DNA of 64,000 bases from Actinobacillus genomosp. 2 (GTDB lineage Bacteria > Pseudomonadota > Gammaproteobacteria > Enterobacterales > Pasteurellaceae): positions 186,001 to 250,000 of the forward strand of contig NZ_CP103807.1 of the NCBI RefSeq assembly GCF_029773605.1. The letters are read 5' to 3'. This document shows, piece after piece, positions 48,972-58,508 of the stretch. A program made the position numbers and the translations under genes. Every line of letters begins with the position of its first letter. The stretch's first letter is position 1. A model generated the notes under the pieces. That model did no database searches and was not told the origin of the DNA. It saw only the letters and a list, made by a program, of their open reading frames with translations.

Positions 48972-49143
48972 AGCTGGAGAAGAGTGGTAAGCTCTACCGA
49001 CGAGGTAAAATCTTTCAGGTGCTAGCAATAGCGAGGACAGTTACTGGACGAACCCTTGGAGAGATCCAATCCAAATTAATGGAAAATGGACGCCGAAGGC
49101 GCAAGTACGTAAGTATGAAACGCTCAGGCAAAAGGACAGGGGA
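48972..49143 (+). promoter_or_regulatory. Tandem glycine riboswitch (two aptamers)
   Basis: Aptamer 1 (about 48972-49046) carries GGAGAAG, the core CCGACGAGG, CTTTCAGGTGCTAGC and GAGGACAG. Aptamer 2 (about 49054-49143) carries GGAGAGATCC, GCCGAAGGCGCAAG, CGCTCAGGCAAAAGGACAGGGG, nearly canonical. A short linker joins them, the typical tandem glycine-binding form. It lies before a sodium:alanine/glycine symporter gene, a common target. Confidence 0.92.
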
Positions 49144-49152
49144 GAAAAGTAA

Positions 49153-49180
49153 CACCTATTTTTCTATAGGTGGTTTTTTG
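49153..49180 (+). terminator. Expression-platform terminator of the glycine riboswitch
   Basis: CACCTA (49153-49158) pairs with TAGGTG (49167-49172), followed by GTTTTTTG, directly after aptamer 2. Its placement suggests that glycine-dependent folding controls termination before the symporter gene. Confidence 0.75.
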
Positions 49181-49255
49181 TAATTTTTTGGCAAAATTTA
49201 ACCGCTTATAGTCTGCTTTTCTTTCCTTGTAATTAAATTTTACGAGGAACCAACA

Positions 49256-50623
49256 ATGTCATTTGACGCAATTCTTAATCAAATCAACAGCCTTATTTGG
49301 GGTGCTCCGCTTTTAATTTTACTTTCCGGTGTCGGTTTATATTTAACTCTTGTACTCAAAGGTATTCAATTTTCTCAATTAGGTCGTGCTTTTGTCTATA
49401 TGTTTAAACCTGAAAAGGGGCAGGGACAATCTGGCGATATTTCAGCTTTTGCTGCATTATCTACTGCCTTAGCGGCAACTATCGGTACCGGTAATATTGT
49501 CGGTGTGGCAACGGCTATTCACTCAGGCGGACCAGGTGCATTATTCTGGATGTGGCTGATTGCGTTATTCGGTATGGCGACCAAATATGCGGAAGGGTTA
49601 TTAGCAATTAAATTCCGCGGCCGTGATAAAGACGGTTTTGTTGCCGGGGGCCCAATGTATTATATCGAAATGGGGATGGGTAAAAAGTGGAAATGGTTGG
49701 CAAAAGCCTTCGCTTTCTTCGGTGTATTGGTTGCATTATTAGGGATCGGTACATTCCCACAAGTCAATGGTATTACTCACTCATTAGAATCGACCTTTGA
49801 TGTACCAGTCGTATTCAGTTCAATTATTTTAACCTTGGTTGTGACATCGATCGTATTAGGTGGAGTTAAACGTATCTCTAAAATTGCAACGATTGTCGTA
49901 CCGTTTATGGCTATTGCTTATGTGATTGCTTCAGTAAGCGTTTTAATTATGAATGCAGAAAAAGTACCGGATGCAATCGTATTAATTGTGCATGCAGCAT
50001 TTGATCCGGAAGCAGCATTAGGCGGTGCATTCGGTTTCACGGTGATGCAAGCGATTCAATTAGGGGTTGCACGTGGTATTTTCTCGAATGAATCAGGTTT
50101 AGGTTCTGCACCGATTGCCGCCGCAGCAGCACAAACTAAAGAGCCGGTGCGTCAAGGTTTAATTTCAATGACGGGTACTTTCTTAGATACAATTATTGTA
50201 TGTACTATGACCGGTTTAGTTATTGTGTTAACTGGAACTTGGACCGGTGAGGCTAAAGGTGCGGAATTAACCAATTTAGCATTTAACCAGGGGTTGGAAA
50301 GTTCGTTCGGTGCAGTGGTTGTGACGATCGGTTTAATTTTCTTCGCATTTACGACGATTTTAGGTTGGTGTTATTACGGTGAGCGTTGCTTCGTTTATTT
50401 AACGAATGGTAAAACGCAAGGCATTAAATTCTATCGTTTACTATTTATTTTATTGATTGCATCTGCACCGTTCTTACAATTAAATACAATTTGGACAATT
50501 GCGGATATCGTGAATGGCTTAATGGCATTTCCAAATCTGATTGCATTGATCGCATTACGTAAAGTGATTATTGAAGAAACTAAAAATTATTTCTTCCGTT
50601 TAAAAAACGGCGAACTTGAATAA
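49256..50623 (+). CDS. Alanine/glycine:sodium symporter (AGCS family)
   Basis: 455 residues with about ten membrane segments. AGCS signature regions: GDISAFAALSTALAATIGTGNIVGVATAI, then GPGALFWMWLIALFGMATKYAEG, and GVARGIFSNESGLGSAPIAAAAA. Imports glycine or alanine with sodium. Regulation is unusually rich: a PurR operator and a tandem glycine riboswitch precede it, which points to glycine as a physiological substrate. AGGAACCAACA before the ATG. Strong terminator after it. Confidence 0.93.
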   Translation: MSFDAILNQINSLIWGAPLLILLSGVGLYLTLVLKGIQFSQLGRAFVYMFKPEKGQGQSGDISAFAALSTALAATIGTGNIVGVATAIHSGGPGALFWMWLIALFGMATKYAEGLLAIKFRGRDKDGFVAGGPMYYIEMGMGKKWKWLAKAFAFFGVLVALLGIGTFPQVNGITHSLESTFDVPVVFSSIILTLVVTSIVLGGVKRISKIATIVVPFMAIAYVIASVSVLIMNAEKVPDAIVLIVHAAFDPEAALGGAFGFTVMQAIQLGVARGIFSNESGLGSAPIAAAAAQTKEPVRQGLISMTGTFLDTIIVCTMTGLVIVLTGTWTGEAKGAELTNLAFNQGLESSFGAVVVTIGLIFFAFTTILGWCYYGERCFVYLTNGKTQGIKFYRLLFILLIASAPFLQLNTIWTIADIVNGLMAFPNLIALIALRKVIIEETKNYFFRLKNGELE

Positions 50624-50652
50624 GGCTTACGCCGAGTGATTGAAAATCTGTT

Positions 50653-50683
50653 AAAGTGTAGGGTAAAACCTACACTTTTTTAT
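50653..50683 (+). terminator. Terminator between symporter and nuclease genes
   Basis: AAAGTGTAGG (50653-50662) pairs exactly with CCTACACTTT (50669-50678), loop GTAAAA, followed by T-rich sequence that runs into the next start codon. Confidence 0.88.
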
Positions 50684-50689
50684 TTTTAT

Positions 50690-51388
50690 ATGAAATTTAG
50701 CTATTTTTTAATTTTTTTATCTTTTAATTTATTGTTTACATCGGGTGTTTATGCTGATTCAAATGAACGAATAAGTTGTAAAGTGGTTGGTATTACCGAT
50801 GGCGATACTTTGACGTGTTTGCATAAACGTACACAGCTTAAAGTTCGTTTATTATATATAGATGCACCGGAATCAGCCCAACCTTACGGCAAGAAAGCGA
50901 AACAAGCTTTGGCAAATTTAGTGTTTAAGCAACAAGTGATATTACATAGTAGCGGTTATGATCGCTATCAGCGTGTTTTAGCAGTCGTTTATGACGAACA
51001 GAATCGTAATATCAATTTGTTATTAGTCAAAAAAGGTATGGCGTGGGCGTATCGTGAAACGCAACCAATTTATGAGCAGGCGATGCTGAAAGCAAAACAA
51101 GCGGAGATAGGTTTATGGCAAGATAAATCTCCTATTGATCCGGCAGAATGGCGAAAGGTACATAGTCATGACAAGCGGTCTGATTGGGGCTGGAATTGGC
51201 AAGATATTTGGAAAAAACGACCGCTTGCTAAAGCTGAGGCGATTGATTGTAGTCAGACCTTATATTGTAGCGATTTTAGTGATTACCAAAATGCGAAACG
51301 TTATTTTGACCAATGTGGCTCCAAAACAATGGACGGTAATCATGACGGTATTCCTTGTAATAAATTGTATCGAGAGGCGAAGCATTAA
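50690..51388 (+). CDS. Secreted thermonuclease-like protein with Excalibur domain
   Basis: 232 residues from the ATG at 50690. The frame opens upstream at a GTG inside the terminator, but the signal peptide (FSYFLIFLSFNLLFTSGVYA) sets this start. No clear ribosome site is visible. SNase domain (about 26-145) with DGDTLTC, RLLYIDAPES, YDRYQRVLAVVY, and GMAWAYR, preserving the arginines and acidic residues expected of staphylococcal-nuclease catalysis. The C-terminus (about 190-230) holds an Excalibur calcium-binding motif, MDGNHDGIPCN. Probably an exported or surface nuclease. Two uptake sequences lie inside (51172, 51217). Overlaps csdA by the TAATG. Confidence 0.88.
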   Translation: MKFSYFLIFLSFNLLFTSGVYADSNERISCKVVGITDGDTLTCLHKRTQLKVRLLYIDAPESAQPYGKKAKQALANLVFKQQVILHSSGYDRYQRVLAVVYDEQNRNINLLLVKKGMAWAYRETQPIYEQAMLKAKQAEIGLWQDKSPIDPAEWRKVHSHDKRSDWGWNWQDIWKKRPLAKAEAIDCSQTLYCSDFSDYQNAKRYFDQCGSKTMDGNHDGIPCNKLYREAKH

Positions 51389-52590
51389 TGAATATGCAAC
51401 AAACGGAAGCATTTAGAGCTCAGTTTCCTTTTTTTAAGCAACAAGTCGGATGGACCTATCTAGATTCAGCAGCAACTGCTTTAAAACCTCAAGTATTGAT
51501 TGATAGCACCACAGAATTTTATGCCTCGGCTGGTTCGGTGCATCGCAGCCAATATGATCTTGCTCAAAGCCAAGCCTATGAACGAGCAAGAGATTTAGTT
51601 GCCGCTCGTTTTAATGTAGAATCTCGTAATGCGGTTATTTGGACAAACGGTACAACTCATGCGATTAACTTAGTGGCGTATGGTTTAGAGTATTTAATGC
51701 AAGCTGATGATGAGATCATCATATCGGTTGCTGAACATCATGCAAATTTTATTCCGTGGCAACAGTTAGCACTACGTAAGCACGCAAAATTGGTTGTTTT
51801 GCCGTTGGATGAAAATTTTCAGATAAATCCGACCACTTTACAGCATGCTATTTCTAAAAGGACTAAAATTGTTGCTTTGAATTTAGTTTCAAATGTTACT
51901 GGTGTACGCCAGCCTATTGAGCAACTCATTCCAATTATTCGCCAACATTCAAATGCAAAGATTTTATTAGATTGTGCCCAAGCGGTATGTTGCGAAAAGG
52001 TTGATGTGCAACAACTGGGTGCGGATTTTTATACTTTTTCCGCACATAAAATGTATGGTCCGACTGGAGTTGGCGTATTAACTGGAAAATTGCAAAGTTT
52101 AGAGCAAATTCAACCGCTATTTTTCGGCGGTAAAATGCTGAATGATGTATCTGAATCCTCGCTTTCCGTTGCTGATTTACCTTATCGCTTAGAAGCTGGG
52201 ACCCCAAATATTGCTGGGATTATTGGCTTTGGTTCAGTTTTAGCATGGTTGAAACAATGGGATTTTGATGCTTTAAATCAGTCAGTAAGTAACTTGGCAG
52301 AAACGGCTTACAAGCGGTTAAAAAATTATAAGAATATTCAAATTTTTTCACAACAAGGCTGTTCTACAATCAGCTTTACTTTCGTGGGGATTCATCATGC
52401 CGATATTGCGTCAGTCATGGCAGAGAGTAAGATTGCTTTACGGGCAGGAGAACATTGTGCTAAACCCTATTTAACTTATTTAAAACAAAGCGGTACATTG
52501 AGAATTTCCTTAGCTCATTATAATAATAGTGTAGATTTGGAACGATTGTTTAATTCCTTGGATTTAGCCCTAGATATTTTAGTGGATTAG
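51388..52590 (+). CDS. csdA: Class V aminotransferase / cysteine desulfurase, CsdA-SufS type
   Basis: 400 residues, PLP enzyme. The lysine-bearing FSAHKMYGPTGVGVL and the catalytic cysteine in RAGEHCAKPYLTYLKQSGTLRIS fit a group II cysteine desulfurase (CsdA/SufS). It takes sulfur from cysteine for cofactors or Fe-S clusters, normally with an acceptor such as CsdE or SufE; neither is adjacent here. The start overlaps the nuclease stop (TAATG), with a second ATG two codons in. Symbol is a best guess between csdA and sufS. Confidence 0.8.
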   Translation: MNMQQTEAFRAQFPFFKQQVGWTYLDSAATALKPQVLIDSTTEFYASAGSVHRSQYDLAQSQAYERARDLVAARFNVESRNAVIWTNGTTHAINLVAYGLEYLMQADDEIIISVAEHHANFIPWQQLALRKHAKLVVLPLDENFQINPTTLQHAISKRTKIVALNLVSNVTGVRQPIEQLIPIIRQHSNAKILLDCAQAVCCEKVDVQQLGADFYTFSAHKMYGPTGVGVLTGKLQSLEQIQPLFFGGKMLNDVSESSLSVADLPYRLEAGTPNIAGIIGFGSVLAWLKQWDFDALNQSVSNLAETAYKRLKNYKNIQIFSQQGCSTISFTFVGIHHADIASVMAESKIALRAGEHCAKPYLTYLKQSGTLRISLAHYNNSVDLERLFNSLDLALDILVD

Positions 52591-52698
52591 ATCAAAAAAA
52601 ATTTAAATTTTGCTAGAACGAATACCCTAAATAAGGTAATCTTCACGCCAATTTCGATTTATTTTACAATTTTAAATTTATAACAAAAGGTGTCTAAA

Positions 52699-53673
52699 AT
52701 GACTAAACAAATCAAAAAAATTGCCGTGCTAACGAGTGGTGGTGATGCACCGGGTATGAACGCTGCGATTCGTGGTGTGGTGCGTGCTGCATTAAACGAA
52801 GGCTTAGAAGTATACGGCGTACAAGACGGTTATTACGGTTTATATAATGATAAAGTAATCAAACTTGATCGTCGTTCCGTATCTGAAACGATTAACCGTG
52901 GCGGTACATTTTTAGGCTCGGCACGTTTCCCTCAATTTAAAGATCCAGAAGTGCGTAAACAATCGGTAGAAACACTAAAAAAATATGAAATTGATGCGTT
53001 AGTGGTTATCGGCGGTGACGGTTCTTATATGGGAGCGAAACTGTTAACTGAAGAATTCGGTTATCCGTGTATCGGTATTCCAGGTACTATTGATAATGAT
53101 ATTGTGGGTACGGATTACACAATTGGTTATCAAACTGCATTAGAAACGGCAGTAGAAGCGATTGACCGTTTACGTGATACATCTACTTCACATCAACGTA
53201 TTTCTATCGTAGAAATTATGGGTCGTCATTGTGGTGATTTAACTATTAGTGCGGCATTAGCAAGTGGTTGTGAATACATTATCGTGCCAGAAAAAGGTTT
53301 AGATAAAGAATCATTAATGCGTAATATTGAAGACGGTTTTAGTAAAGGTAAACGTCACGCAATTATTGCGATTACCGAATTAATGACGGATGTTCAAGCA
53401 TTAGCCAAAGAAATCGAAGCACGCTTCGGCCATGAAACCCGTGCAACGGTATTGGGTCATATCCAACGTGGTGGTGCACCTTGTCCGTTCGACCGTATTT
53501 TAGCATCTCGTATGGGCGTATATGCGGTAGACTTATTATTACAAGGTTTCGGTGGTCGTTGTGTCGGTATTAAAAATGAGAATTTAGTACACCACGATAT
53601 TATTGATGCAATTAATAATATGCGTCGTCCGTTTAAAGAAGAGCTCTTTGAAGCAGCTAGAAAATTATTCTAA
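52699..53673 (+). CDS. pfkA: 6-phosphofructokinase
   Basis: 324 residues from the ATG at 52699, after AAAGGTGTCT. ATP-dependent committed step of glycolysis. [58 protein letters not shown] (active-site Asp) and [12 protein letters not shown], then [21 protein letters not shown], all match. Own terminator. Strong codon bias. Confidence 0.97.
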   Translation: MTKQIKKIAVLTSGGDAPGMNAAIRGVVRAALNEGLEVYGVQDGYYGLYNDKVIKLDRRSVSETINRGGTFLGSARFPQFKDPEVRKQSVETLKKYEIDALVVIGGDGSYMGAKLLTEEFGYPCIGIPGTIDNDIVGTDYTIGYQTALETAVEAIDRLRDTSTSHQRISIVEIMGRHCGDLTISAALASGCEYIIVPEKGLDKESLMRNIEDGFSKGKRHAIIAITELMTDVQALAKEIEARFGHETRATVLGHIQRGGAPCPFDRILASRMGVYAVDLLLQGFGGRCVGIKNENLVHHDIIDAINNMRRPFKEELFEAARKLF

Positions 53674-53688
53674 TTTTTTCTAGTATAC

Positions 53689-53716
53689 AAAGGCGACTAT
53701 TTTAGTCGCCTTTTGT
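53689..53716 (+). terminator. Intrinsic terminator after pfkA
   Basis: AAAGGCGACTA (53690-53699) pairs with TAGTCGCCTTT (53703-53713), followed by TTGTTTT. Confidence 0.85.
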
Positions 53717-53733
53717 TTTAAGTAAGGTATTTT

Positions 53734-54447
53734 ATGCTGAAAGATAAACCGGTTATATCCAATCAACACGGAGCGTTAGTCATGGCATTTGTGCCGTTCT
53801 TATATGCCGGCTTTAAAAGCGGTTTTAGTTACCAGCATATTTGGTTTGCTCTTTCTTGGTTATTTCTTTACCTATTCTCTTATCCCTATCTTGCATTATT
53901 TAGTAAAAAACCGACTGCTCGTAATAAAAAATGGGCAATGATTTATTTTGTTCTAAGCCTTGGTTTCGCCTTACCGGTGATTATGGATAAGCCGAATATT
54001 TTGCAATTTTTACTGATTATTTTACCGCTTGGATTAGTACAGACTTATTATGCAAAGCAAAAAGACGAACGTCATCTTAATAACGATCTTGCTGGTATAT
54101 TGACCTTTGGTGTGATTGGTATGGCAAGCGGGTATTTAATGAGTATGGAATATGACTGGGCAATCTTGATTCATCCGACTTTATTCTTTGTTGCCACAAC
54201 CTTTTATGTAAAAAGTATGGTCAGAGAGAGGAAGAATCCGCTATTTATGGAATTGAGCTTAGGCTTGCATTTATTATTAGCAATGATTTATTGGTGGTTG
54301 GGGTATCACTGGTTGTATTTTGCCTATTTAATTGGATTTATGCGAGCTGCACTTGTGCCAAGTTTCGGCTTAAACGTCAAACAGATAGGAATGTTAGAAT
54401 TTATAACTGTATTTATATTCTTTATCTGCTTGATTTACTCGCCATAA
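53734..54447 (+). CDS. YwiC-like family membrane protein
   Basis: 237 residues with seven or eight hydrophobic segments. The N-terminal ISNQHGALVMAFVPFLYA resembles the YwiC-like family start (an HGA motif in a short leader before the first helix). In other genera such genes occur near nitrate or fumarate respiratory loci, with no defined function. Here it is alone between pfkA and rluD. No ribosome site as strong as its neighbours. Confidence 0.7.
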   Translation: MLKDKPVISNQHGALVMAFVPFLYAGFKSGFSYQHIWFALSWLFLYLFSYPYLALFSKKPTARNKKWAMIYFVLSLGFALPVIMDKPNILQFLLIILPLGLVQTYYAKQKDERHLNNDLAGILTFGVIGMASGYLMSMEYDWAILIHPTLFFVATTFYVKSMVRERKNPLFMELSLGLHLLLAMIYWWLGYHWLYFAYLIGFMRAALVPSFGLNVKQIGMLEFITVFIFFICLIYSP

Positions 54448-54450
54448 ACA

Positions 54451-54484
54451 AAAAGTCTGTAACCATTCAAGGCTACAGACTTTT
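54451..54484. terminator. Bidirectional terminator between YwiC-like gene and rluD
   Basis: AAAAAGTCTGTA and TACAGACTTTT form a long stem over about 34 bases, with T/A runs on both sides. It serves both converging genes. Confidence 0.85.
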
Positions 54485-54486
54485 CA

Positions 54487-55464
54487 TTAATAGTCTAAAT
54501 CATCTTTATAAAGCTGATAATCCGCTTTTAAGGCTTCGATTAATTCAACAAAATCGTCCGGCAACGGAGCGTGCCATTCCATTAATTCGCCGGTAATCGG
54601 ATGTTCTAAACGTAGCATAGTTGCGTGTAATGCTTGGCGTTGAAAGCCTCGTAGTACAGCCAAAAATTCTTCGCTAGCGCCTTTGGGCGGACGAGGACGA
54701 CCGCCATAGAGTTGGTCACCTAATAATGGGTGAGCGATATGTGCCATATGCACACGAATTTGGTGTGTTCGTCCGGTTTCCAAACGCAAACGTAAGCGAG
54801 TATAGTTGCGGAAACGTTCCATAATACGATAATGGGTTACCGCCGGTTTACCCATAGGGTGTACTGCCATTGCGGTACGTTTGGTTGGATGGCGAGCCAT
54901 AGGCTCATCCACTTTACCGCCTTGTGTCATCACACCACTTGCTACCGCTTCATATTCACGCGTAATGCGGCGTTTTTGTAATGCAGTTACCAAATGTGTT
55001 TGTGCCGGAATATTTTTTGCCACAACCATTAAACCGGTTGTGTCTTTATCCAAACGATGCACAATACCTGCACGTGGTACTTCAGCAATTGGCGGATAGT
55101 AATGTAGTAAGGCATTAAGTACCGTACCGTCCGGATTACCTGCACCCGGGTGAACGACCAAATCTTTCGGTTTGTTAATTACGATAATATCATCATCTTC
55201 ATATACAATATTTAGCGGAATATCTTGTGGTTCGAAACGAATTTCTTCTTCTATCTCCGCTTGGATTTCTACACTTTCGCCACCGAACACTTTTTCTCGT
55301 GCTTTGTTGATGATAATTCCGTTTACTTTTACTAAATCACTCTCAATCCAAACTTTAATACGAGAACGAGAATAGTCAGGAAAGAGTTGAGCAAGAGCTT
55401 GGTCAAGACGACAGCCTAATAAATCGGCAGTCACTTCTGCCGTTAATGTCATTTGTTGAGTCAT
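54487..55464 (-). CDS. rluD: 23S rRNA pseudouridine(1911/1915/1917) synthase RluD
   Basis: 325 residues. N-terminal S4 RNA-binding domain (about 15-75, CRLDQALAQLFPDYSRSRIKVWIESDLVKVNG), then a RluA-family catalytic domain with the signature RAGIVHRLDKDTTGLMVVAK (Asp catalytic) and GRTHQIRVHMAHIAHPLLGD. Modifies helix 69 of 23S rRNA. Divergent from bamD, the E. coli arrangement. Confidence 0.95.
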   Translation of the reverse strand: MTQQMTLTAEVTADLLGCRLDQALAQLFPDYSRSRIKVWIESDLVKVNGIIINKAREKVFGGESVEIQAEIEEEIRFEPQDIPLNIVYEDDDIIVINKPKDLVVHPGAGNPDGTVLNALLHYYPPIAEVPRAGIVHRLDKDTTGLMVVAKNIPAQTHLVTALQKRRITREYEAVASGVMTQGGKVDEPMARHPTKRTAMAVHPMGKPAVTHYRIMERFRNYTRLRLRLETGRTHQIRVHMAHIAHPLLGDQLYGGRPRPPKGASEEFLAVLRGFQRQALHATMLRLEHPITGELMEWHAPLPDDFVELIEALKADYQLYKDDLDY

Positions 55465-55614
55465 TAAATATAAATTCCAATATTTGTTTGTTGCTTATTT
55501 AGCGATGTTCTATAAAATAAGGCTATTTGTATGAACTTAGCAAAATGCCATTGGTCAAACATAACCATTGTACATTAACTTTTCATTGCACACACTTTTT
55601 ATAGGTAAAATAAT

Positions 55615-56394
55615 ATGCGTAAATTTACTTCTCTTGCCTCTTTAGTCTTAGCTGGGCTTTTAGTCGTAGGTTGTTCTAGTGCGAATAAAGAATTAGAAGA
55701 ATCATCCGCACAGGATCTCTATACTAAAGGGCAAACCTATTTACAAGACGGTGATTATAATTCAGCAATCCGTTACTTAGATGCTGTTGGGACCAAAGGT
55801 GGCCAACAAAGTTCATTCGGCGAACAAACGCAATTAAGTTTAATTTATGCAAATTATAAAATCGGTGAATATTACAAAGCATTAGATGCAGCGGAACGTT
55901 TTGTACGTGCTTATCCGAACAGTTCAAGTATGGATTATGTTTATTATTTAGCAGGTTTAAGTAATGCACGTTTAGGTGATAACTTTATTCAAGATTTCTT
56001 TGGGGTAAATCGTGCCTCTCGTGCATTAGATAGCGTACGTAATGCGTATGGTAGTTTCCAGACAATTGTTCAACATTATCCACAAAGCCAATATGCTCGT
56101 GATGCTCAGAATTGGATGGGATATTTGATTAATCGTATGGCAGAACACGAATTAGCAATCGTGAAGTTCTATGATGAGCGAGATGCTTATGTCGCAGTAG
56201 TAAATCGCGTAGAAGAAATGATGCGTTTTTATCCGGAAAGTAAGCCAACCTATGAGGCTTTAGCTTATATGCAAAAAGCCTATGATCAAATGGGCGTCAA
56301 AGATTCAGCAGAGAAAGTGGCTGGATTAATTGAAGCAAATAAAGATAAAACTTTCCCTGAAATTAATAAGCCTGAATACAGTGAACAATTCTAA
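55615..56394 (+). CDS. bamD: Outer-membrane assembly lipoprotein BamD
   Basis: 259 residues. A lipoprotein signal peptide with the lipobox LLVVGC (Cys about 20) and five TPR-like repeats. Essential partner of BamA in outer-membrane beta-barrel insertion; formerly ComL. Divergent from rluD with a 150-base gap that holds its promoter. Ends at a GC-rich terminator. Confidence 0.95.
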   Translation: MRKFTSLASLVLAGLLVVGCSSANKELEESSAQDLYTKGQTYLQDGDYNSAIRYLDAVGTKGGQQSSFGEQTQLSLIYANYKIGEYYKALDAAERFVRAYPNSSSMDYVYYLAGLSNARLGDNFIQDFFGVNRASRALDSVRNAYGSFQTIVQHYPQSQYARDAQNWMGYLINRMAEHELAIVKFYDERDAYVAVVNRVEEMMRFYPESKPTYEALAYMQKAYDQMGVKDSAEKVAGLIEANKDKTFPEINKPEYSEQF

Positions 56395-56427
56395 TTGCTT
56401 GATTTTATTGAAAGTTTAGCAAGTTTA

Positions 56428-56457
56428 GGGGCGTTATTTTTGAATAATGCCCCTTTC
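56428..56457 (+). terminator. Terminator after bamD
   Basis: GGGGCGTTATT (56428-56438) pairs with AATAATGCCCC (56443-56453) with one G-U pair; the following T run is short. Confidence 0.75.
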
Positions 56458-56481
56458 CCATTTCATAAGTAAGACGAAAAT

Positions 56482-57513
56482 ATGCGAATTTTAGGTATTG
56501 AAACTTCCTGTGACGAAACGGGAGTAGCAATTTATGATGAACATAAAGGTTTAATCGCAAACCAACTTTATAGCCAAATCGAAATGCACGCGGATTACGG
56601 CGGTGTTGTGCCGGAGCTGGCTTCACGAGATCATATCCGTAAAACATTACCATTGATTCAAGAAGCATTAAAAGAAGCAAATTTAACCGCAGATGATATT
56701 GATGGCGTTGCTTATACCGCCGGTCCGGGATTGGTTGGTGCATTATTAGTCGGTTCAACGATCGCTCGTTCACTCGCCTATGCTTGGAACGTGCCGGCGC
56801 TTGGTGTACATCATATGGAAGGTCATTTGATGGCGCCGATGTTGGAAGAAAATCCACCGGAATTTCCGTTTGTTGCGTTATTAATTTCTGGTGGACATAC
56901 GCAACTAGTCAAAGTATATGGCGTTGGACAGTACGAAATTCTTGGCGAGTCAATTGATGATGCGGCAGGCGAAGCCTTCGATAAAACCGGTAAATTACTT
57001 GGCTTAGATTATCCGGCTGGTGTGGCGGTATCACAATTAGCTGAGAAAGGTACACCGAATCGTTTTGTTTTCCCTCGTCCAATGACGGACAGACCAGGGC
57101 TTGATTTCAGCTTTTCGGGCCTAAAAACCTTTGCCGCAAATACGATTAATGCCCATTTAAATGAGAACGGACAGTTGGACGAACAAACTCGCTGTGATAT
57201 TGCGCATGCTTTCCAACAAGCAGTGGTGGATACGATTATCATCAAATGCAAACGAGCTTTACAGCAAACCGGTTATAAACGTCTTGTGATGGCTGGCGGT
57301 GTGAGTGCGAATAAACAATTACGTGCCGATTTAGCTGAAATGATGAAAAATTTAAAAGGAGAGGTATACTATCCTCGTCCGCAATTTTGTACTGATAATG
57401 GTGCAATGATTGCTTACACCGGTTTTCTACGTTTAAAAAACGGCGAAACTACCGATTTGAGTGTGAGTGTTAAACCTCGCTGGCCAATGACTGAATTACC
57501 AAAAATCGGGTAA
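56482..57513 (+). CDS. tsaD: tRNA t6A transferase TsaD
   Basis: 343 residues. ASKHA-fold enzyme transferring the threonylcarbamoyl group to A37 of tRNA. Signature [20 protein letters not shown], metal histidines [30 protein letters not shown] and SGGVSAN-like [10 protein letters not shown] are present. Start just after bamD terminator. Partner TsaE lies at 41388-41885. Followed four bases later by a decayed RelA/SpoT gene. Confidence 0.97.
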   Translation: MRILGIETSCDETGVAIYDEHKGLIANQLYSQIEMHADYGGVVPELASRDHIRKTLPLIQEALKEANLTADDIDGVAYTAGPGLVGALLVGSTIARSLAYAWNVPALGVHHMEGHLMAPMLEENPPEFPFVALLISGGHTQLVKVYGVGQYEILGESIDDAAGEAFDKTGKLLGLDYPAGVAVSQLAEKGTPNRFVFPRPMTDRPGLDFSFSGLKTFAANTINAHLNENGQLDEQTRCDIAHAFQQAVVDTIIIKCKRALQQTGYKRLVMAGGVSANKQLRADLAEMMKNLKGEVYYPRPQFCTDNGAMIAYTGFLRLKNGETTDLSVSVKPRWPMTELPKIG

Positions 57514-57517
57514 GGTT

Positions 57518-58083
57518 ATGTTAGAAAAAATTGAGCGTTTAATTGTTGAAATAAATAAGCTGCATTTAGCTTTTTCGGAAGATTATTTTGAAACGGGTAA
57601 AGTTGCCAAAGTAAACTTAAAACATGCGCTTGCTAAAGTGCCAACAGAGCATATTTTATCTTACCGTTTAAATTTACACGAATCGATCAATGATTATTTA
57701 TTCCTGCGGATTTATACGATATTCCTTATTTTTATCGAGTAAAAGCCTCGGAATCTATTTTAGATAAAATCAAACGTTTTGAGTCTCGTAGTGAAGGTTA
57801 TCCAGTTAATAGCATTATGAATGACATTTTTGGTGCGAGGATAATCGTTTCTAGTGAATAAATCGCAGAGATTATGGAACGTTTAGATGAGTGGAAAGAT
57901 AAATATGGCTTAAAAAATTGGTATTTGAGAGATAAAGAAGAATATCTAGGCATTCATATTTACTTTAAAAATGCCAGTAACTTTTATTATCCTTGGAAAC
58001 TACAAGTTTGGGATAAAAAAGATTCAGAGAAAAATATCCAAAGCCATATTAAATATAAACGTAATTTTGTAAATAATATTTAG
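57518..58083 (+). pseudogene. Decayed RelA/SpoT-domain (alarmone synthetase-like) gene
   Basis: Begins MLEKIERLIVEINKLHLAFSEDYF at 57518, frameshifts near 57700 (original frame stops at 57742), continues in the +1 frame as DLYDIPYFYRVKASESILDKIKRF and NSIMNDIFGARIIVSSE, hits TAA at 57859, and resumes with YLGIHIYFKN and PWKLQVWD to 58083. RxKxxxSxxxK, DxFGARI and YxxxH match the nucleotidyltransferase motifs of small (p)ppGpp synthetases (RelA_SpoT domain). The usual Glu of the E-x-Q motif reads Lys. About 188 residues if repaired. Non-functional unless sequence errors explain both breaks. Four bases after tsaD. Confidence 0.7.
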
Positions 58084-58112
58084 TAACATATTGAGATTAA
58101 ACGAGGAAAAAA

Positions 58113-58418
58113 ATGAACGTAGCAGAATTTCATCAAAAAGTTGAACAAGTATGGCAACAAATCGAAGAAAAAATTGATGACGAAGGTTTAAGTGTCGATA
58201 CTGAAATTCAAGGTGCAGTTTGCACTCTTACCTTTGATGATGAATCGCAAATTATCATCAATAAACAAGAAGCAATGTTAGAGCTATGGCTTGCGAGCAA
58301 ATTAGGTGGTTTCCATTTTGCTTTCCATGATGGCGAATGGGTTACTGCAGAAGGACGATCTTTCTGGACGCACCTTGAAGAAGCCTTTGCTCGTCATGGA
58401 GAACAAGTTAGTTTCTAA
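58113..58418 (+). CDS. cyaY: Iron donor protein CyaY (frataxin)
   Basis: 101 residues, normal length. MNVAEFHQKVEQVWQQIEEKIDD start, acidic first helix, then the beta-sheet with the WLASKLGGFHFAF and DGEWVTAEGRSFWTHLEEAF segments typical of CyaY. Regulates IscS-dependent Fe-S cluster assembly. AAACGAGGAAAAA precedes the ATG. Single gene, followed by an uptake-sequence hairpin. Confidence 0.95.
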   Translation: MNVAEFHQKVEQVWQQIEEKIDDEGLSVDTEIQGAVCTLTFDDESQIIINKQEAMLELWLASKLGGFHFAFHDGEWVTAEGRSFWTHLEEAFARHGEQVSF

Positions 58419-58430
58419 TCAATAAATGAA

Positions 58431-58476
58431 TAGCGGTCGTGTTTGTAAAAATTTTTGCAAATTTGACCGCTTGTCT
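58431..58476 (+). terminator. Uptake-sequence hairpin after cyaY
   Basis: TAGCGGTCGTGTTTGTAAAAAT (58431 on) folds against ATTTTTGCAAATTTGACCGCTT (to 58472) with a few mismatches; a T-rich tail follows. Confidence 0.7.
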
Positions 58477-58508
58477 ATTTCTTTTTAGCTTATCTTATTG
58501 GAATCACA

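Noticed and set aside
56405-56857. 150-codon minus-strand open frame opposite tsaD
   Set aside because: Antisense shadow with low-complexity, His/Arg-rich translation.
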